A DNA stretch of 64,000 nucleotides from Paramecium pentaurelia. Lineage: Eukaryota > Ciliophora > Oligohymenophorea > Peniculida > Parameciidae. Below are positions 48,962-59,880 of the stretch, piece by piece; positions within the stretch are counted from its first letter, which is position 1; every line of letters starts with the position of its first letter. The translations under genes were made by a program, and so were the position numbers. Below the pieces are notes generated by a model. That model saw only the letters and a list, made by a program, of their open reading frames with translations, ran no database searches and was not told the origin of the DNA. The stretch covers positions 475,623 to 539,622 of the forward strand of contig CAJJDO010000003.1 in NCBI GenBank assembly GCA_905183005.1. The letters run 5' to 3'.

Positions 48962-49782
48962 ATGGATAAACAAGATTATTATCAAGTCTTGGGAGTTGAG
49001 AAAAATGCTACAACAGAGGAGATTAAGAGTGCTTACAGAAAGTTAGCTTTGGTAGACATTATTATAGTTATATATGTAGAAATGGCATCCAGATAAGAAC
49101 CCTGATAATTAAGAGACAGCCAAAAAATAGTTTTAATTGATTTTACAAGCTTATACAGGTTAGATTTTCAATTTATATTAATAGTTCTTTGTGATAATCA
49201 GAAAAGAGCAAACTATGACAAATTTGGAACAGCAGATGGTGAAGACCAAATGAATTTTGATTTTGATGATTTTTTTGCTCAAGATTTTGAGTCTATGATG
49301 AACTTTATGATGGGTGATGCTTTTATGAAGATGTTTACTAATATTGGTAGACCAGGAAGAGGCAAACATAAATTTAAAATACCAACTTCTTTTGTTTTCA
49401 AATAAGCTTAACCATAAAAGAAGCCAGAAAAAAAAAAAGAAGAAGAAGATGAATGGGAAACTGAAGAAGAAGTTGACGAAGATGATGATTGGAAAGATGT
49501 AGATGATGATGATGAAGATGATAAGAATGATAATGATGATGAATTCTAATCAGATAGTGATGATGATCTTACATAAACTGAAAATTTATTTATGATGCCT
49601 ATGTTTATAGAAGATAGCATTAAGGATACTGATAGTAATATATTCTTTTTATATTCTAAGGTAATAAGTTCAAATGTAAATTTGATGGTTAGATATTGAA
49701 AGAATAAACCTTAGTGTAGCATTTTGAAAAGAACCATAAAAAAGAATTTGCTGTATGGAGTAAAAAAAAGCATTTTAAATGA
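48962..49782 (+). CDS. J-domain (DnaJ/Hsp40) protein with acidic region
   Basis: 246 residues after three introns (28, 26, 26 nt). J-domain at residues 1-70: MDKQDYYQVLGVEKNATTEE, IKSAYRKLAL, KWHPDKNPDN with the Hsp70-activating HPD, and KRANYDKFGT. A Phe/Asp/Met-rich stretch follows (FDFDDFFAQDFESMMNFMMG), then a very acidic region (DEDDDWKDVDDDDEDDK). The C-terminal block FKCKFDGQILKEQTLVQHFE, KNHKKEF resembles a degenerate C2H2 finger with only one Cys seen. Type III J-protein; its Hsp70 partner and substrate are unknown. The first intron falls between YRKLAL and KWHPDK. Confidence 0.9.
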
Positions 49783-49807
49783 TTAATTAATTACATTATT
49801 TTTAGAT

Positions 49808-51040
49808 ATGAAAAATAGATTCCTACAACTTAAATAAAAACTTAATAATTGGAAGTGGATTGAATGCCAAGTAACTCTTCACTCTCAAACAAATTAATAA
49901 GAATCATATCGTCTTCTTGAAACCAACTATAAAATTATGTAAGATTGTACAGTTGTTGAAGAATAACTATAATTCAATATACAAATGTAGAAATCTTTCA
50001 ATTTCTCTAAAAGAATAGGATGGAATTGGCACAAAAGTTGGAAACTTCCAGAAATCACTGTTAAACCCATTCTAAATAGCTATAAATTATATACAAAAGG
50101 TCTCAGATGTAGATTGATTTGTGGCTATGTTGAGGATGTATCTACAATTAGATAAGTTGAACTTGAAGGAAATATAGAAAAATTATATAATGATGACATC
50201 TAAGGCTTTTAATTTGAAAATATAAAGTTTAGTTCAACTTCATATAAACTGGAGGTTTTTACTTATCCATATTTATAGGGTGTCCATTTTCATGTCATTA
50301 TTGAGATCTATAGAAGAGATGATATCTTTGAAAGTGAACTAACTATTAAATCAGTCATCTCTCCTCCAATTTTTGTTGATTCAAGGAAAGCTGCCAGAAA
50401 TACTAAGAGATTTGACTATTAGAAAATTATGTCCCTCATCTAACCTTTTCATCCATTCTCCCTTAAGAAATAACTTATAGTTAGATCTGATAAATCTAAA
50501 ATATTAAAAATAGAGGATACTCTTGAAGGACTTAATAATTATTTGATGGCATAGAATATTAGGAATAAGTGTAGACATCCCTACTTTTTAGCATTAAAAT
50601 TTAGATCAGTCTTTGATCTTTACTATAATTCTAATTAATATTCTACTCTAATGAATTTGGAATAATTACTTGTTAAGATTTAATAATGTTTAGTTGATAG
50701 TTTAAATTCACATTAGAATTAATAAGTAATATTGTTAAGAATGAAATATACAAATTATAGTGAACTTGATATAGGATTTTTTAGTAATAATTTGAATCAA
50801 TTATAAAATAATGTTATTCAAGTTGTTGCTAGTTCTTAAATTGATAAAAATTGGGTTAAAATAAATACAAATGATTTGAATAATATTTATTCAGAAAAGT
50901 ATTCAATATTTCCAAGAGTTTCAACTTCAGATTAGATGTAAATGAAATAATATTTTGATATTTCATCTGATGAAAGTGACTCAGAAGTTTGTTGTTAAAA
51001 TGATGTAATTTTAATAATTATAATGATAGGAATAAATTGA
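49808..51040 (+). CDS. Hypothetical protein, 410 residues
   Basis: Intron-free frame from MKNRFLQLKQKLNNWKWIEC to TGA 51038-51040. It contains GWNWHKSWKLPEITVKPIL, YTKGLRCRLICGYVEDV, FTYPYLQGVHFHVIIEIYRR and VISPPIFVDSRKAARNTKRF, a mix typical of a folded protein. No family is recognised. The tail is Asp/Ser-rich (FDISSDESDSEVCC). The start is 26 bp after the stop of the J-domain gene, so its promoter must be extremely short or overlap that gene. Confidence 0.7.
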
Positions 51041-51602
51041 ATAAGGAAAGTAATAAAATCTATAGGAATTTTATGAAACAAAAATCGAAATTCAAAAAAA
51101 GAAAGTCTGTTTATGAATTAACATACAATATCATTTTTTACAATTATTTCTTAAGTTCTTATTTAATTTTTATGATCATATATATGAATAGATTCAGAAT
51201 AACTAAACCTTAATCTAACTTAGATTTAATTATAATTTGAAACTGTTATTTACTTTATCATATTATTGTGAATTATTGTTAATTTATTATAAATTTCGAT
51301 TTGCTATGAATTCAATCCATTTGTTTATTTGAGAAGTAATTCTTCAAGGAAATTATACTCTAATAACATCAATAGATTTAGAATGTGTTACTTTATATTA
51401 TTTGATCATCGTTTAAGAATTTATGTTACCTGATATAATTTCAGAAATGATATAAATATTCAGTATCAAAAATTCTATGATATTGAATTCAATTCATTTT
51501 AATTGGATATATAAAATATTTATTTCCTATATATTCTATTTGTATCTTTGTTTTAATGAAATATCATAATTGTAATATAAAAAATTAAGTAATTATTATT
51601 CC
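51041..51602. other. Intergenic, AT-rich
   Basis: 562 bp between two plus-strand genes. No recognised gene, RNA or repeat. Confidence 0.55.
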
Positions 51603-53954
51603 ATGGGTGGGTGCGGAGGTAAGCCATAAAAAAGAAACAAAAAACCTTATGTTTTACCGAAAACATTAGAATAGCAATGTACAATATTTACGTATGTTAG
51701 TTAATGATATTGAAATTGATTTACTTTATTTAATATATTAAGACTTAGCATCACGAAATGTAGAAAACTTAGTCAACAAGACAGCGTTTACAGATTTCTT
51801 CACAATGATTGGGTTGTGGGGTGAACTTGTTTTTGATTATTTTAACCAAGAAAACCATAGTCTATTGAATTTTGAGCAATTTCTAAAAGGAGTTGTACAT
51901 TATATAAAATGTGATGAAGACTAAAAAATTTAACATCTTTTTAAATTATATGATCTAGATAAATAAGGTGTTATTCGAAAATCTGAATTTTTGCAGATGG
52001 TAAAATAACAATTATAAAATTAGATATAAAACTATCCAAGAGAGGATTTGATTAAATTACTTGATGACCCAAAGTTCTTAGAGGATTTAAAAATTCTTAA
52101 ATATTATGAGACAAAGGAGATGATTAATCAAAAAAAAAATTAACCAAAACGAGCAGATGAATAAGAGTTTACAGAATCAGGTAATAAAATTATCATGAAA
52201 ATAGTACATGCAATTTAAAGAAGAAGTTCTTTAAGTGGAGAAATATAATCAATTTAAGGGGCAAAATCAGGTGAATCTGGACATGGATCTTAAAGTAATT
52301 TGCCTGTATTCAATGAATAAAGTGTTGTAATGATGTTTCCAAATGAGAGCATGATTGGACCTACAGGAGTTCCCATGGGACAATTTGGTTAAAATATCAC
52401 TTTTAATATTAATGGAAAATTAGTTGAATTAAAAAGAGTCAATATTAATTATTTAGTTCATAAATATGTGAATATGATTTATAAGAATAAAGGCAAAAAT
52501 GATTAGGAGTATTTATATGTTATAATTTAGTTTATCACTTGAGGATTTCAAATCTTTTGTTAAGTTGCATCCAAAAATATTTGAAGGTCTTTACAAAGCA
52601 TTTAACTTTGATGTATGGGGCTTTGATGCTAATTCTTCAGTTCCTCGTTTTATGATGTCACCAAAAGATCTTGAAGGAGAACTCAAAAAAATAAGCAAGA
52701 AAAATCCTAAAATTACTAATCCTAGATATTTTAAATTAATGCAGAGATTTTGCTTATCTTTTAAGAAAAAGGAATCCACTTTACCTTCAAGTAAAATACA
52801 TTAATTAATTTTTAGAGATCTTTTGTCTTGATGGATTAACAATATAAGAAAAAGTAAACAACTAAGAATAATAATATGGATTTGAAGTTTCTCATAAAGA
52901 TAAATTATATTAAACCAGAACATATATGTGTTAAGATTTTGAAGATTATAAAAGATGGACAAATAGTTTATAAATGTTTCAAAAGTATTTAAATAATATA
53001 TTTTTTAGAGCATCTGTAAATGATTATTATTCAATTCTATAAAAGATTGGAGAAGGCAAATTTTCAATTGTTTATCTTTGTGAATGCAAAAAGGATAGAC
53101 AAATATTAGCTATAAAAATTATTGAAAAGTTTAAATTATCAAAATCTGAAAAATTAATGCTTGCGTAATTTTAGTATTTAGTTGTAGTCATGAGGTAGAA
53201 ATCATGAAATTGCTTAATCATTCTTGTATTGTCCGTTTTCATGAAATTATAGAAACAAAAACTCATTTAAATATCATAACAGAAGTTGTAAGAGATGGAG
53301 ATTTATTTGATTACATTATTAAAAATGAAAATATTAATGAGCAAGAGGCATCCTTAATTATGAGTTAACTTTTTGATACTCTAAATTATGTTCACAGCGT
53401 TGGCATTGTTCATAGAGATTTAAAACCAGAAAATATTATGATTGTATTAGATGTGACAAAAAAAAATGTTAAATAAGTCAAAATTATTGATTTTGGTTTT
53501 GCCAACTTTTTGACAAATATCTAAACAAAGGAAGGAGAAGCTCTTTGTGGAACAACAAATTATTTAGCACCTGAAAGTTTGGAATAAAAAAAAATAGATT
53601 TTAAAGTTGACAATTTTGCTTTGGGAGTTATCTTATACTTTTTACTTTCTGGTATTTCAAATATTCAATTAAATTAGGTTATTTACCTTTTGATTCTGAA
53701 TTTCCAGAAGATATTATTAAAAATATAATTGAATGCAAATATGATCTCCAAGAAGAGTTTTGGTAATAGATTTCAGAAGATGCAAAAGATTTAATAAAAA
53801 AATTATTAATAAAAGAACCTGAAGAAAGAATTTCTTTATAATCAGCTTTAGAGCATCCATGGATTAAAGTATAAGTTTGCAAATTATTTAGAACCGAAAT
53901 TAATTGCCAACAAAAAAGGCTTAGAGAATTAATAAAAGATTAGGCTTATTTTGA
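51603..53954 (+). CDS. Myristoylated EF-hand / PH / protein kinase fusion (CDPK7-like)
   Basis: 736 residues after six introns of 22-26 nt. MGGCGGKP is a plausible N-myristoylation (Gly2) and palmitoylation (Cys4) signal. Residues ~20-310: calmodulin-like region with one clear EF-hand loop (DLDKQGVIRKSE) and a second degenerate one (NDQDLSLEDF). Residues ~345-440: PH domain, RYFKLMQRFCLSFKKKEST through SIFCLDGLTIQEKV and ending CQDFEDYKRWTNSLQMF with the conserved Trp. Residues ~450-710: kinase with IGEGKFSIVYLCE, LAIKIIEK, IVHRDLKPENIM, IIDFGFANF, CGTTNYLAPE and LEHPWIK, CaMK-like. Apicomplexan CDPK7 has the same unusual order. A membrane-anchored, Ca2+- and phosphoinositide-responsive kinase is inferred. 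The 22-nt intron near 51681-51702 is required to join the N-terminus. Confidence 0.88.
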
Positions 53955-54216
53955 TTAATTAATTGAATCAAAATGTTTATATCAAATAGTAAAATTTATA
54001 TAAATACCTATTAAATTCATTCATAACTAAATCATTTATGATACTAATTCTATTCAATAAAATTCTTTTTTAATAAAACTTAAACTATATTATTTAATAA
54101 TTTTTAATTTTAGAATTCAAGTTTATGATAAGTACTGATTATTCAAATAAAATAAATTATAAGTTAATAAATAGTCTGAACTATTAAGATTATTTTTTAA
54201 ATATATATTTATATAT

Positions 54217-54738
54217 TCATAAGAGACTTTGAGAGCTTTTATTAGTCCAACCCTTAGGATCAATTTCTAAGTCTTATGAAATTGGCTTTGATTATTATTA
54301 TTTTAATAAAGTATTGACTTTGCTTCTATGTGAATCATTTAATTTCTCAGAAAACCTTCTAAATTATTAACCGATCAATATGCGATCAAGCAATAACATT
54401 TTTTCTTAGTCTTTAGGTTATTAAGGAATTAATCTATTAGTTATTTTAATAGGCTTTTAGTAATTTACAGAGGTATCCTCATTTATATTACAACTATATA
54501 AAATAGGCTTTTTATAATTATAAGTTTAATTTTTAACTTCCAAGCTTAAGTTTATTATTTTCATTTTTTCATCATTTGATTTATTCATTGAAGATTCAAC
54601 AGACCTTTCATAATTATTTTTTAATGGAGATGTTTTTAGCTTTTTTGATGTTTTATTCGATTTTCGAATCTTAAATTGAGGTATTTTGTAGTCAAATATA
54701 CTCCCACTAAATTAATAATTTCTAAGCTGTATTTACAT
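54217..54738 (-). CDS. Small basic hypothetical protein
   Basis: 173 residues, no intron. MQIQLRNYQFSGSIFDYKIP, then KIRKSNKTSKKLKTSPLKNN, SCNINEDTSVNYQKPIKI and LLLDRILIGQQFRRFSEKL, ending DPKGWTNKSSQSLL. Lys/Ser/Asn-rich, probably mostly unstructured. No recognised domain. The C-terminal P-K-G-W-T motif echoes VSGWTIQSQES at the end of the protein encoded at 40547-41317, which may be chance. Confidence 0.6.
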
Positions 54739-54775
54739 TGCAAAATTTGGAATAAATATGATAATAAACTTAGAT

Positions 54776-55669
54776 TCATTATGATAAATTATTTATTTCA
54801 ATAAAAAAACCAAAATTAACTTGTAGAATAAAGGTAGAATCTATTTTATCGATGAACTCTAGATTAAAATAGAATTCTATAAAAGCAAATTTTTTATTAT
54901 CAATTTAGATAATATTTAACCCTAATATTATTAAAAAAATAGAAATTTTAATATAAATAGAAGAAAATAGCTAACTTAAAGTATAAAGAAAATATGGTAT
55001 ATGCATACTAAATGGATCTATCTTTTGTGTGAGAAATGGTTATTTAAATAATAGTAATTATATAATAAAAAATAACTGTAAAACATTTTCGAGGAAATAT
55101 TAGAATGAAGTAGTTATTCTGATAAAATCAAGTTAAAATATTAAATCTTACTGCTTTTCTTTTGATTCTATTGAATCTATTTATTAAATTTCTGGTTTCG
55201 AGAAATTGAGCCTCGATATCTTTTGTTTCCTAATAAATTTATCATTCTATACTATTTTCCTGAGTTTGATTCTTTAATCTGTACTTTTAGTCCTTATTTT
55301 ATTATTTTACTTTATCATAAATGTAGTTGAATGGATTTTCTTCTCAACCGACAAGTCTAGAGGTTTTGGTGATGGACTGACTTTTTAAATTTATGAAGGA
55401 CGCTTTTAAGATATTTTTTAATTGGTTCTAATTATGTTTGGTTTCCAGGATAGAAAAGAGTCATTTTAGATTTCTTTAAACTTCCTTTTAATTTCGAAAT
55501 CATTAATAATGTGAGGAATAAATTCTGTATTTGATTACTTTTACAATTAATAATTAGGTCTTTTAGTTAAATGAAACATATTAGATTGTTATTCATCCAA
55601 AATTTTAATTTTCTCTATGATGATTGAGAGATCAAATAAAGATTCTAGTTTTTATTTTGTTATATTCAT
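54776..55669 (-). CDS. Hypothetical protein
   Basis: 297 codons open from ATG 55669 to TGA 54776. The first ~190 residues look protein-like: MNITKQKLESLFDLSIIIEK, NDFEIKRKFKEIQNDSFLSW, KVSPSPKPLDLSVEKK. The last ~110 are Phe/Ile/Leu/Tyr-rich and may be read-through of AT-rich DNA after an unrecognised intron. The 3' boundary is therefore uncertain. No domain recognised. Confidence 0.5.
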
Positions 55670-55772
55670 AATATAAATTTATATTGATTATTTATAATAG
55701 GATGCAAATTTTTGGGACATATTGAATTCAAATTTCATATTCTTTGCATATTAAATATTATTAAAACAACAA

Positions 55773-56750
55773 ATGAAGTCAAGTGTAAAAAAGGATTTAA
55801 AATAAATAAATCAAAGATCTCCAGAAAAGATATTACAAAAGAGAAAAAATAATAATTAATTATAATATTTAGTAAAATGGAAGGACCATGAAGAACCAAC
55901 TTGGGAATTTGAAGAAAACATCAAAAATTTAATTTAAAATTTACAAGTTAATGAATAAGAATTACATACAAATTAAAATGAAATATAATTAAAATAAGGA
56001 ATACCTTAAAGACATTTATAATAGAATTTTAAGCATCCTAATTGTTCAGAAGAACTTCTATTTAATAAATAGAAGGAGATGACATAAAAATATTGTAATG
56101 CTTATCCTTAAATTGGTGATGAAATTGATAGTGTTCATTTAGTTTTAACTTAAGAAGATTGCTTATTTGAAATTAAATGGAAATCTAGGTCTGATGGTAT
56201 ATAACCAAATTCAGATTTTTATCAATATGATTAATTCAAAGTAGTTGCTCCAATGCTTTTTATGGATTTTTTAGAGATTTGTATTTTAGGATATGAGAAA
56301 CATTCAGATATAAAGTTTATAGCACCTGGTAAAGACAATATTGAAAGAACTTAATTGATTAAAAGAATCTTATTACAAAATCCAAAATATGTAGATACTA
56401 ATAAAATTTAAACAGATTAATTGGCAGAAGAAGTTAAAGTAAATGATTAAGCTACTTAACTTAAGGAGAAAAATGGTTAATCAAAGAAAAACACAATAAT
56501 AACTTTTATGTAGTCAGAGTAGAAATAAAAATAAACATTAGAATCATCTAATTAAAAATTACATGTTATTTAAGAATAATCATAAAATGAAAGATTATCT
56601 CAATAGGATGATTTGTAGGAAGATAAATAATCTTAATAAGAAAATAAAGTAGATTAATAATAATAGGAGTAAATGATTGATTCGAATTTAAATTAAGAAG
56701 AATAAATAGAACAAGAATCAATATCTTTAGAATAATAATAATAAGAATGA
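55773..56750 (+). CDS. Chromodomain protein, HP1-like
   Basis: 325 residues, no intron. The chromo core LQYLVKWKDHEEPTWEFEEN (residues ~35-58) has the aromatic residues expected for methyl-lysine binding (Y, W, W), though the usual first strand with E-x-I-L is short (PEKILQKRK). A later block, LTQEDCLFEIKWKSRSDGI followed by APMLFMDFLEICILGYE, resembles a chromo shadow domain. The C-terminus is a long Gln/Glu-rich tail. HP1-type proteins bind H3K9me/H3K27me chromatin; in ciliates related proteins act in RNA-guided DNA elimination. That role here is only a possibility. Confidence 0.75.
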
Positions 56751-56789
56751 TAATTTATATTTGGAGTGTTATTTTAAGATATTAAAATT

Positions 56790-57746
56790 TCATAATATTA
56801 TTCTTTATTTAACTTCTGTTTCCATGATTTCAAGTAACTTAATTTCAAGACTTTAATTTCTTTTTAATAATTATTCAACTTAATTTTTTAATCTTTTTAG
56901 TTCTTCAACTTTAGATTATAAATCCTTATCCTTTCTTTAATAAGCAATAACTAATAAAAAATATAAGAATACTTGATTATTCAAATTTCCATTTGAGATC
57001 ATAATAATCTTATTATTTAACTACATTTTCTGAACTATTAATTTCTTTAAATGATTATATCAATTCCTCCAACTCTTAGATTTTTTATTTTTATTAATTA
57101 TAAAGTAATTCATAAGGTTAACATGAGTTTCTTTATTATTATACTTCCTGTTACAACTATAAGAAATTTTATTCTCTATTTAATAATTTGAGTTATAGTT
57201 TTTCATTTTCTGATTTAAGAATGTCTCTTTAATTAATAATAGATTAAGTTTAAGATTCAAGATTGGCAATAATTTATTCTAAATGTTGGATTGTTTTTTT
57301 ATCGTATTTTTTATGTAAAAGTTCATTTTGTAATTTTTCATTGCTTGATTAAAGGGAAATAATTTATTATCTTAACTCTTAATTGGGATTGCAGTTTTCC
57401 TTATCAAGAGTTGTAGTCTTGAGCATGATTATAATTGCATCAATTTATGATTCAAGTGATTTATCATATTTTTATCTAATTTAACTTAATTAGTATATGG
57501 CTTTAGAAATATTATCAATAGGCATTTAAGATGGTTATTTGATATGAATAGATTCTCTTGTAATTTAACAAGATTCCCTTGTGACTGAAGGCTATGTTTT
57601 TGTTGTAATCAATTAGGGAATACCTTTAGTACTATTTCTTGCTGTATTTTGATTAGCACGAGTCGTTTTAGGTTATACAATATCTCGGATAGGAGAAATC
57701 TAATCTATAATAGTCCTATTTCATTGTTAAAATGATAATTATACAT
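56790..57746 (-). CDS. Coiled-coil protein whose start codon is split by an intron
   Basis: 301 residues. The only start that opens the long frame is an AT at 57745-57746 followed by a 29-nt GTA...TAG intron (57716-57744) and then G ACT ATT, which together read ATG ACT ATT (MTIIDQISPIRDIVQPKTTR). The next in-frame ATG lies ~65 codons further in. A second 22-nt intron sits near 56940-56965. From residue ~90 the protein is a coiled coil (LQQIISLQSSNEKLQNELL, KIQELEELIQSFKEIN, VEELKRLKNQVEQLLKRN). No family is recognised. If the split start is wrong, translation would begin inside. Confidence 0.65.
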
Positions 57747-57921
57747 TCTTGATGTAAATTATTGTGGACTAGTGGGTGGTTTATGGAGATATTAAATTTG
57801 TTGAGTATTCATTTTACTGTTAAAATTAATAAAATTATGAAAAACATAAAAAGAAGGGTTTTTGTATAAATATTATCATCCTTGAGTTTCTCGTAAGACC
57901 ACTTTAGCAAGTTTTTTGAGT

Positions 57922-58374
57922 TCAAGGAAATAACTAATATAAAATTAAAGTATTTACCTACTATTAGTAGGATGATTGTAATTTTTTATGGCTCTCTATA
58001 ATTCTATGATCTTATTCAATGGCAATATATCTTGCAATTGTTTTTTGGGATATAAAATACTGCATAGTAATTATATATTACTTTTAAGTAGGTTTACTCA
58101 AATCAAGACTTGATCTTTGAAATGATAATCTACCTGGGGATTTACGTATTTGAGGAGATGGATTCTAAGATTAATGAAGTGCATTATTTTTTGGTGATTT
58201 AGGAGATATACTTTATCTCAAGATTTATTAGAGTTATCCCAGATTTGATTTTTTGGCTTAGTAAAGTATTTGTTTAGGTTAATCAAATTTACTGTTAATT
58301 TTGCCACGTACTTCTTTACGAAAGTCATCTAACTCAGTAATTGGAGTGTTTGCTATAAATGATCCAGAATGCAT
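57922..58374 (-). CDS. Small Ser/Gln-rich hypothetical protein
   Basis: 150 residues to TGA 57922. MHSGSFIANTPITELDDFRK, EVRGKINSKFDQPKQI, then several SP sites (SISPKSPKN, QNPSPQIRKSPGRLSFQRSS). A short helix-rich end follows. A 24-nt GTA...TAG segment near 57935-57958 could be an intron without changing the frame. No domain recognised; the SP-rich basic region suggests a phosphoprotein. The start is 10 bp from the start of the divergent CK1-like kinase. Confidence 0.65.
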
Positions 58375-58384
58375 AAAATTATTA

Positions 58385-59730
58385 ATGAAAAAATTACCTA
58401 GTAGTTATTAGGAGCCTAAAATATTTGATAACAAATACATTATCAAATAAAAATTGAGTTCTGGATCTTTTGGAGTTGTTTATTAGGCCATTCATAAAGT
58501 AACACGTGAAGAGGTGGCTGTTAAATTGGAAAAAGGAGATTAAGAAACATTAGATAGAGAAGTTTACTTGTTAACTAAATTGTAAGGCATCTAAGGAATT
58601 ACTAAACTTTACTGGTTTGGAAATGAATAAAATTACAATGTTATGGTTATTGAAATACTAGGTAAAGACTTAAGTTATTATGTAAAAAATTACAATCAAT
58701 TATCATTGAAAACAGGATTACAATTATTAGAATAGCTTTTAACAATATTTAATAATGTACATAACAAAGGAATTGTTCATAGAGATTTAAAACCTGAAAA
58801 TATAATGATGGGTAAAATTAATTCAGCATAAGCATATTTAGTTGACTTTGGAGTTTCTAAATAGATATTTGATTAAGGAAAACATATGTACATATTATAA
58901 TAAATTCAAAATTAGACCTTTTCGAGATAAAAAGTCATTTATTGGAACAACTCGATATGCTTCAATTGCAGCTCATAAAGGATATGAAATAGGTAGAAAA
59001 GATGACTTAGAATCTCTTATGTATGTTATTATATATCTTATATTGGGGTAAAAACATCTAATTTAATTAGCAAATTACCATGGTAAAATTTATAGATTAT
59101 TGGAGATAAAGACAGAACAATTGTTGTTGGAGAAGTGAAAATGTAAACATCAATCTAATAACTTTGTAAAGATTTACCATCTCCTTTTTCGGAATATCTG
59201 AAGTAAATTGTTCATCTTAACTAGTTATTTAAAAGGTCTTAAATATTAAGACTAACCTGATTATGAATTATTAAAGAGAATTATGAGACAATGTTCAGAT
59301 ACAAATACTTATGATAATTAATTCGAATGGACAGATAAAATACCAGAAAAACTATAAGAAAATATATAATAAAGTTCTTTTTTAGCCGTCCCAAATGGTT
59401 TAAATGATCAACATAGATAAAATACAAAAAAATAATCTTATATGGGTACTGATACTATTAATTTTAGGTTCTCAATCTTCAAATATAGTTAAATATATAC
59501 CTTCTTTCCAAGAAGCAATACCTAATAAATCTCAACCTTAAAAAATAATAACTAGTCAACCTCATATAGAAGTACTAAAATAAATTGATACTGTTGATTT
59601 TGATGACATTGAAGAAAATATGAAAAATTATCCAACTTTAGAATAGAAATTATCAAGATTAAAAGAATTTGATGCTAAATTCAAAGAAGAATGTATATCT
59701 CATTCTGCAATTCATGTTTTTCATCATTGA
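58385..59730 (+). CDS. CK1-family protein kinase
   Basis: 416 residues after four introns (28, 23, 22, 22 nt). Kinase domain residues ~18-300: LSSGSFGVVYQAIHK, VAVKLEKGD, GIVHRDLKPENIMMG, LVDFGVSKQ and SFIGTTRYASIAAHKGYE. The SIxAH signature replaces the usual APE and is diagnostic of the CK1 group. GRKDDLESLMYVIIYLI and LPWQNL follow, as in CK1. The C-terminal 110 residues are Gln/Ser-rich and acidic. CK1 kinases phosphorylate acidic or primed sites in many processes; ciliates have large CK1 families. The start lies 10 bp from the divergent gene at 58374. Confidence 0.93.
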
Positions 59731-59880
59731 AATAAAATTAATTTTAATTTACTTAATTAATTATTTAGGATGATTAATAATTATTTTTTATTTTTCTTAA
59801 TTTAATTTAATATTTAACTATTAATTTAAGATTTATTATTATTCTTATTCAAATACTTAAAAATACATAAATTAAATATG

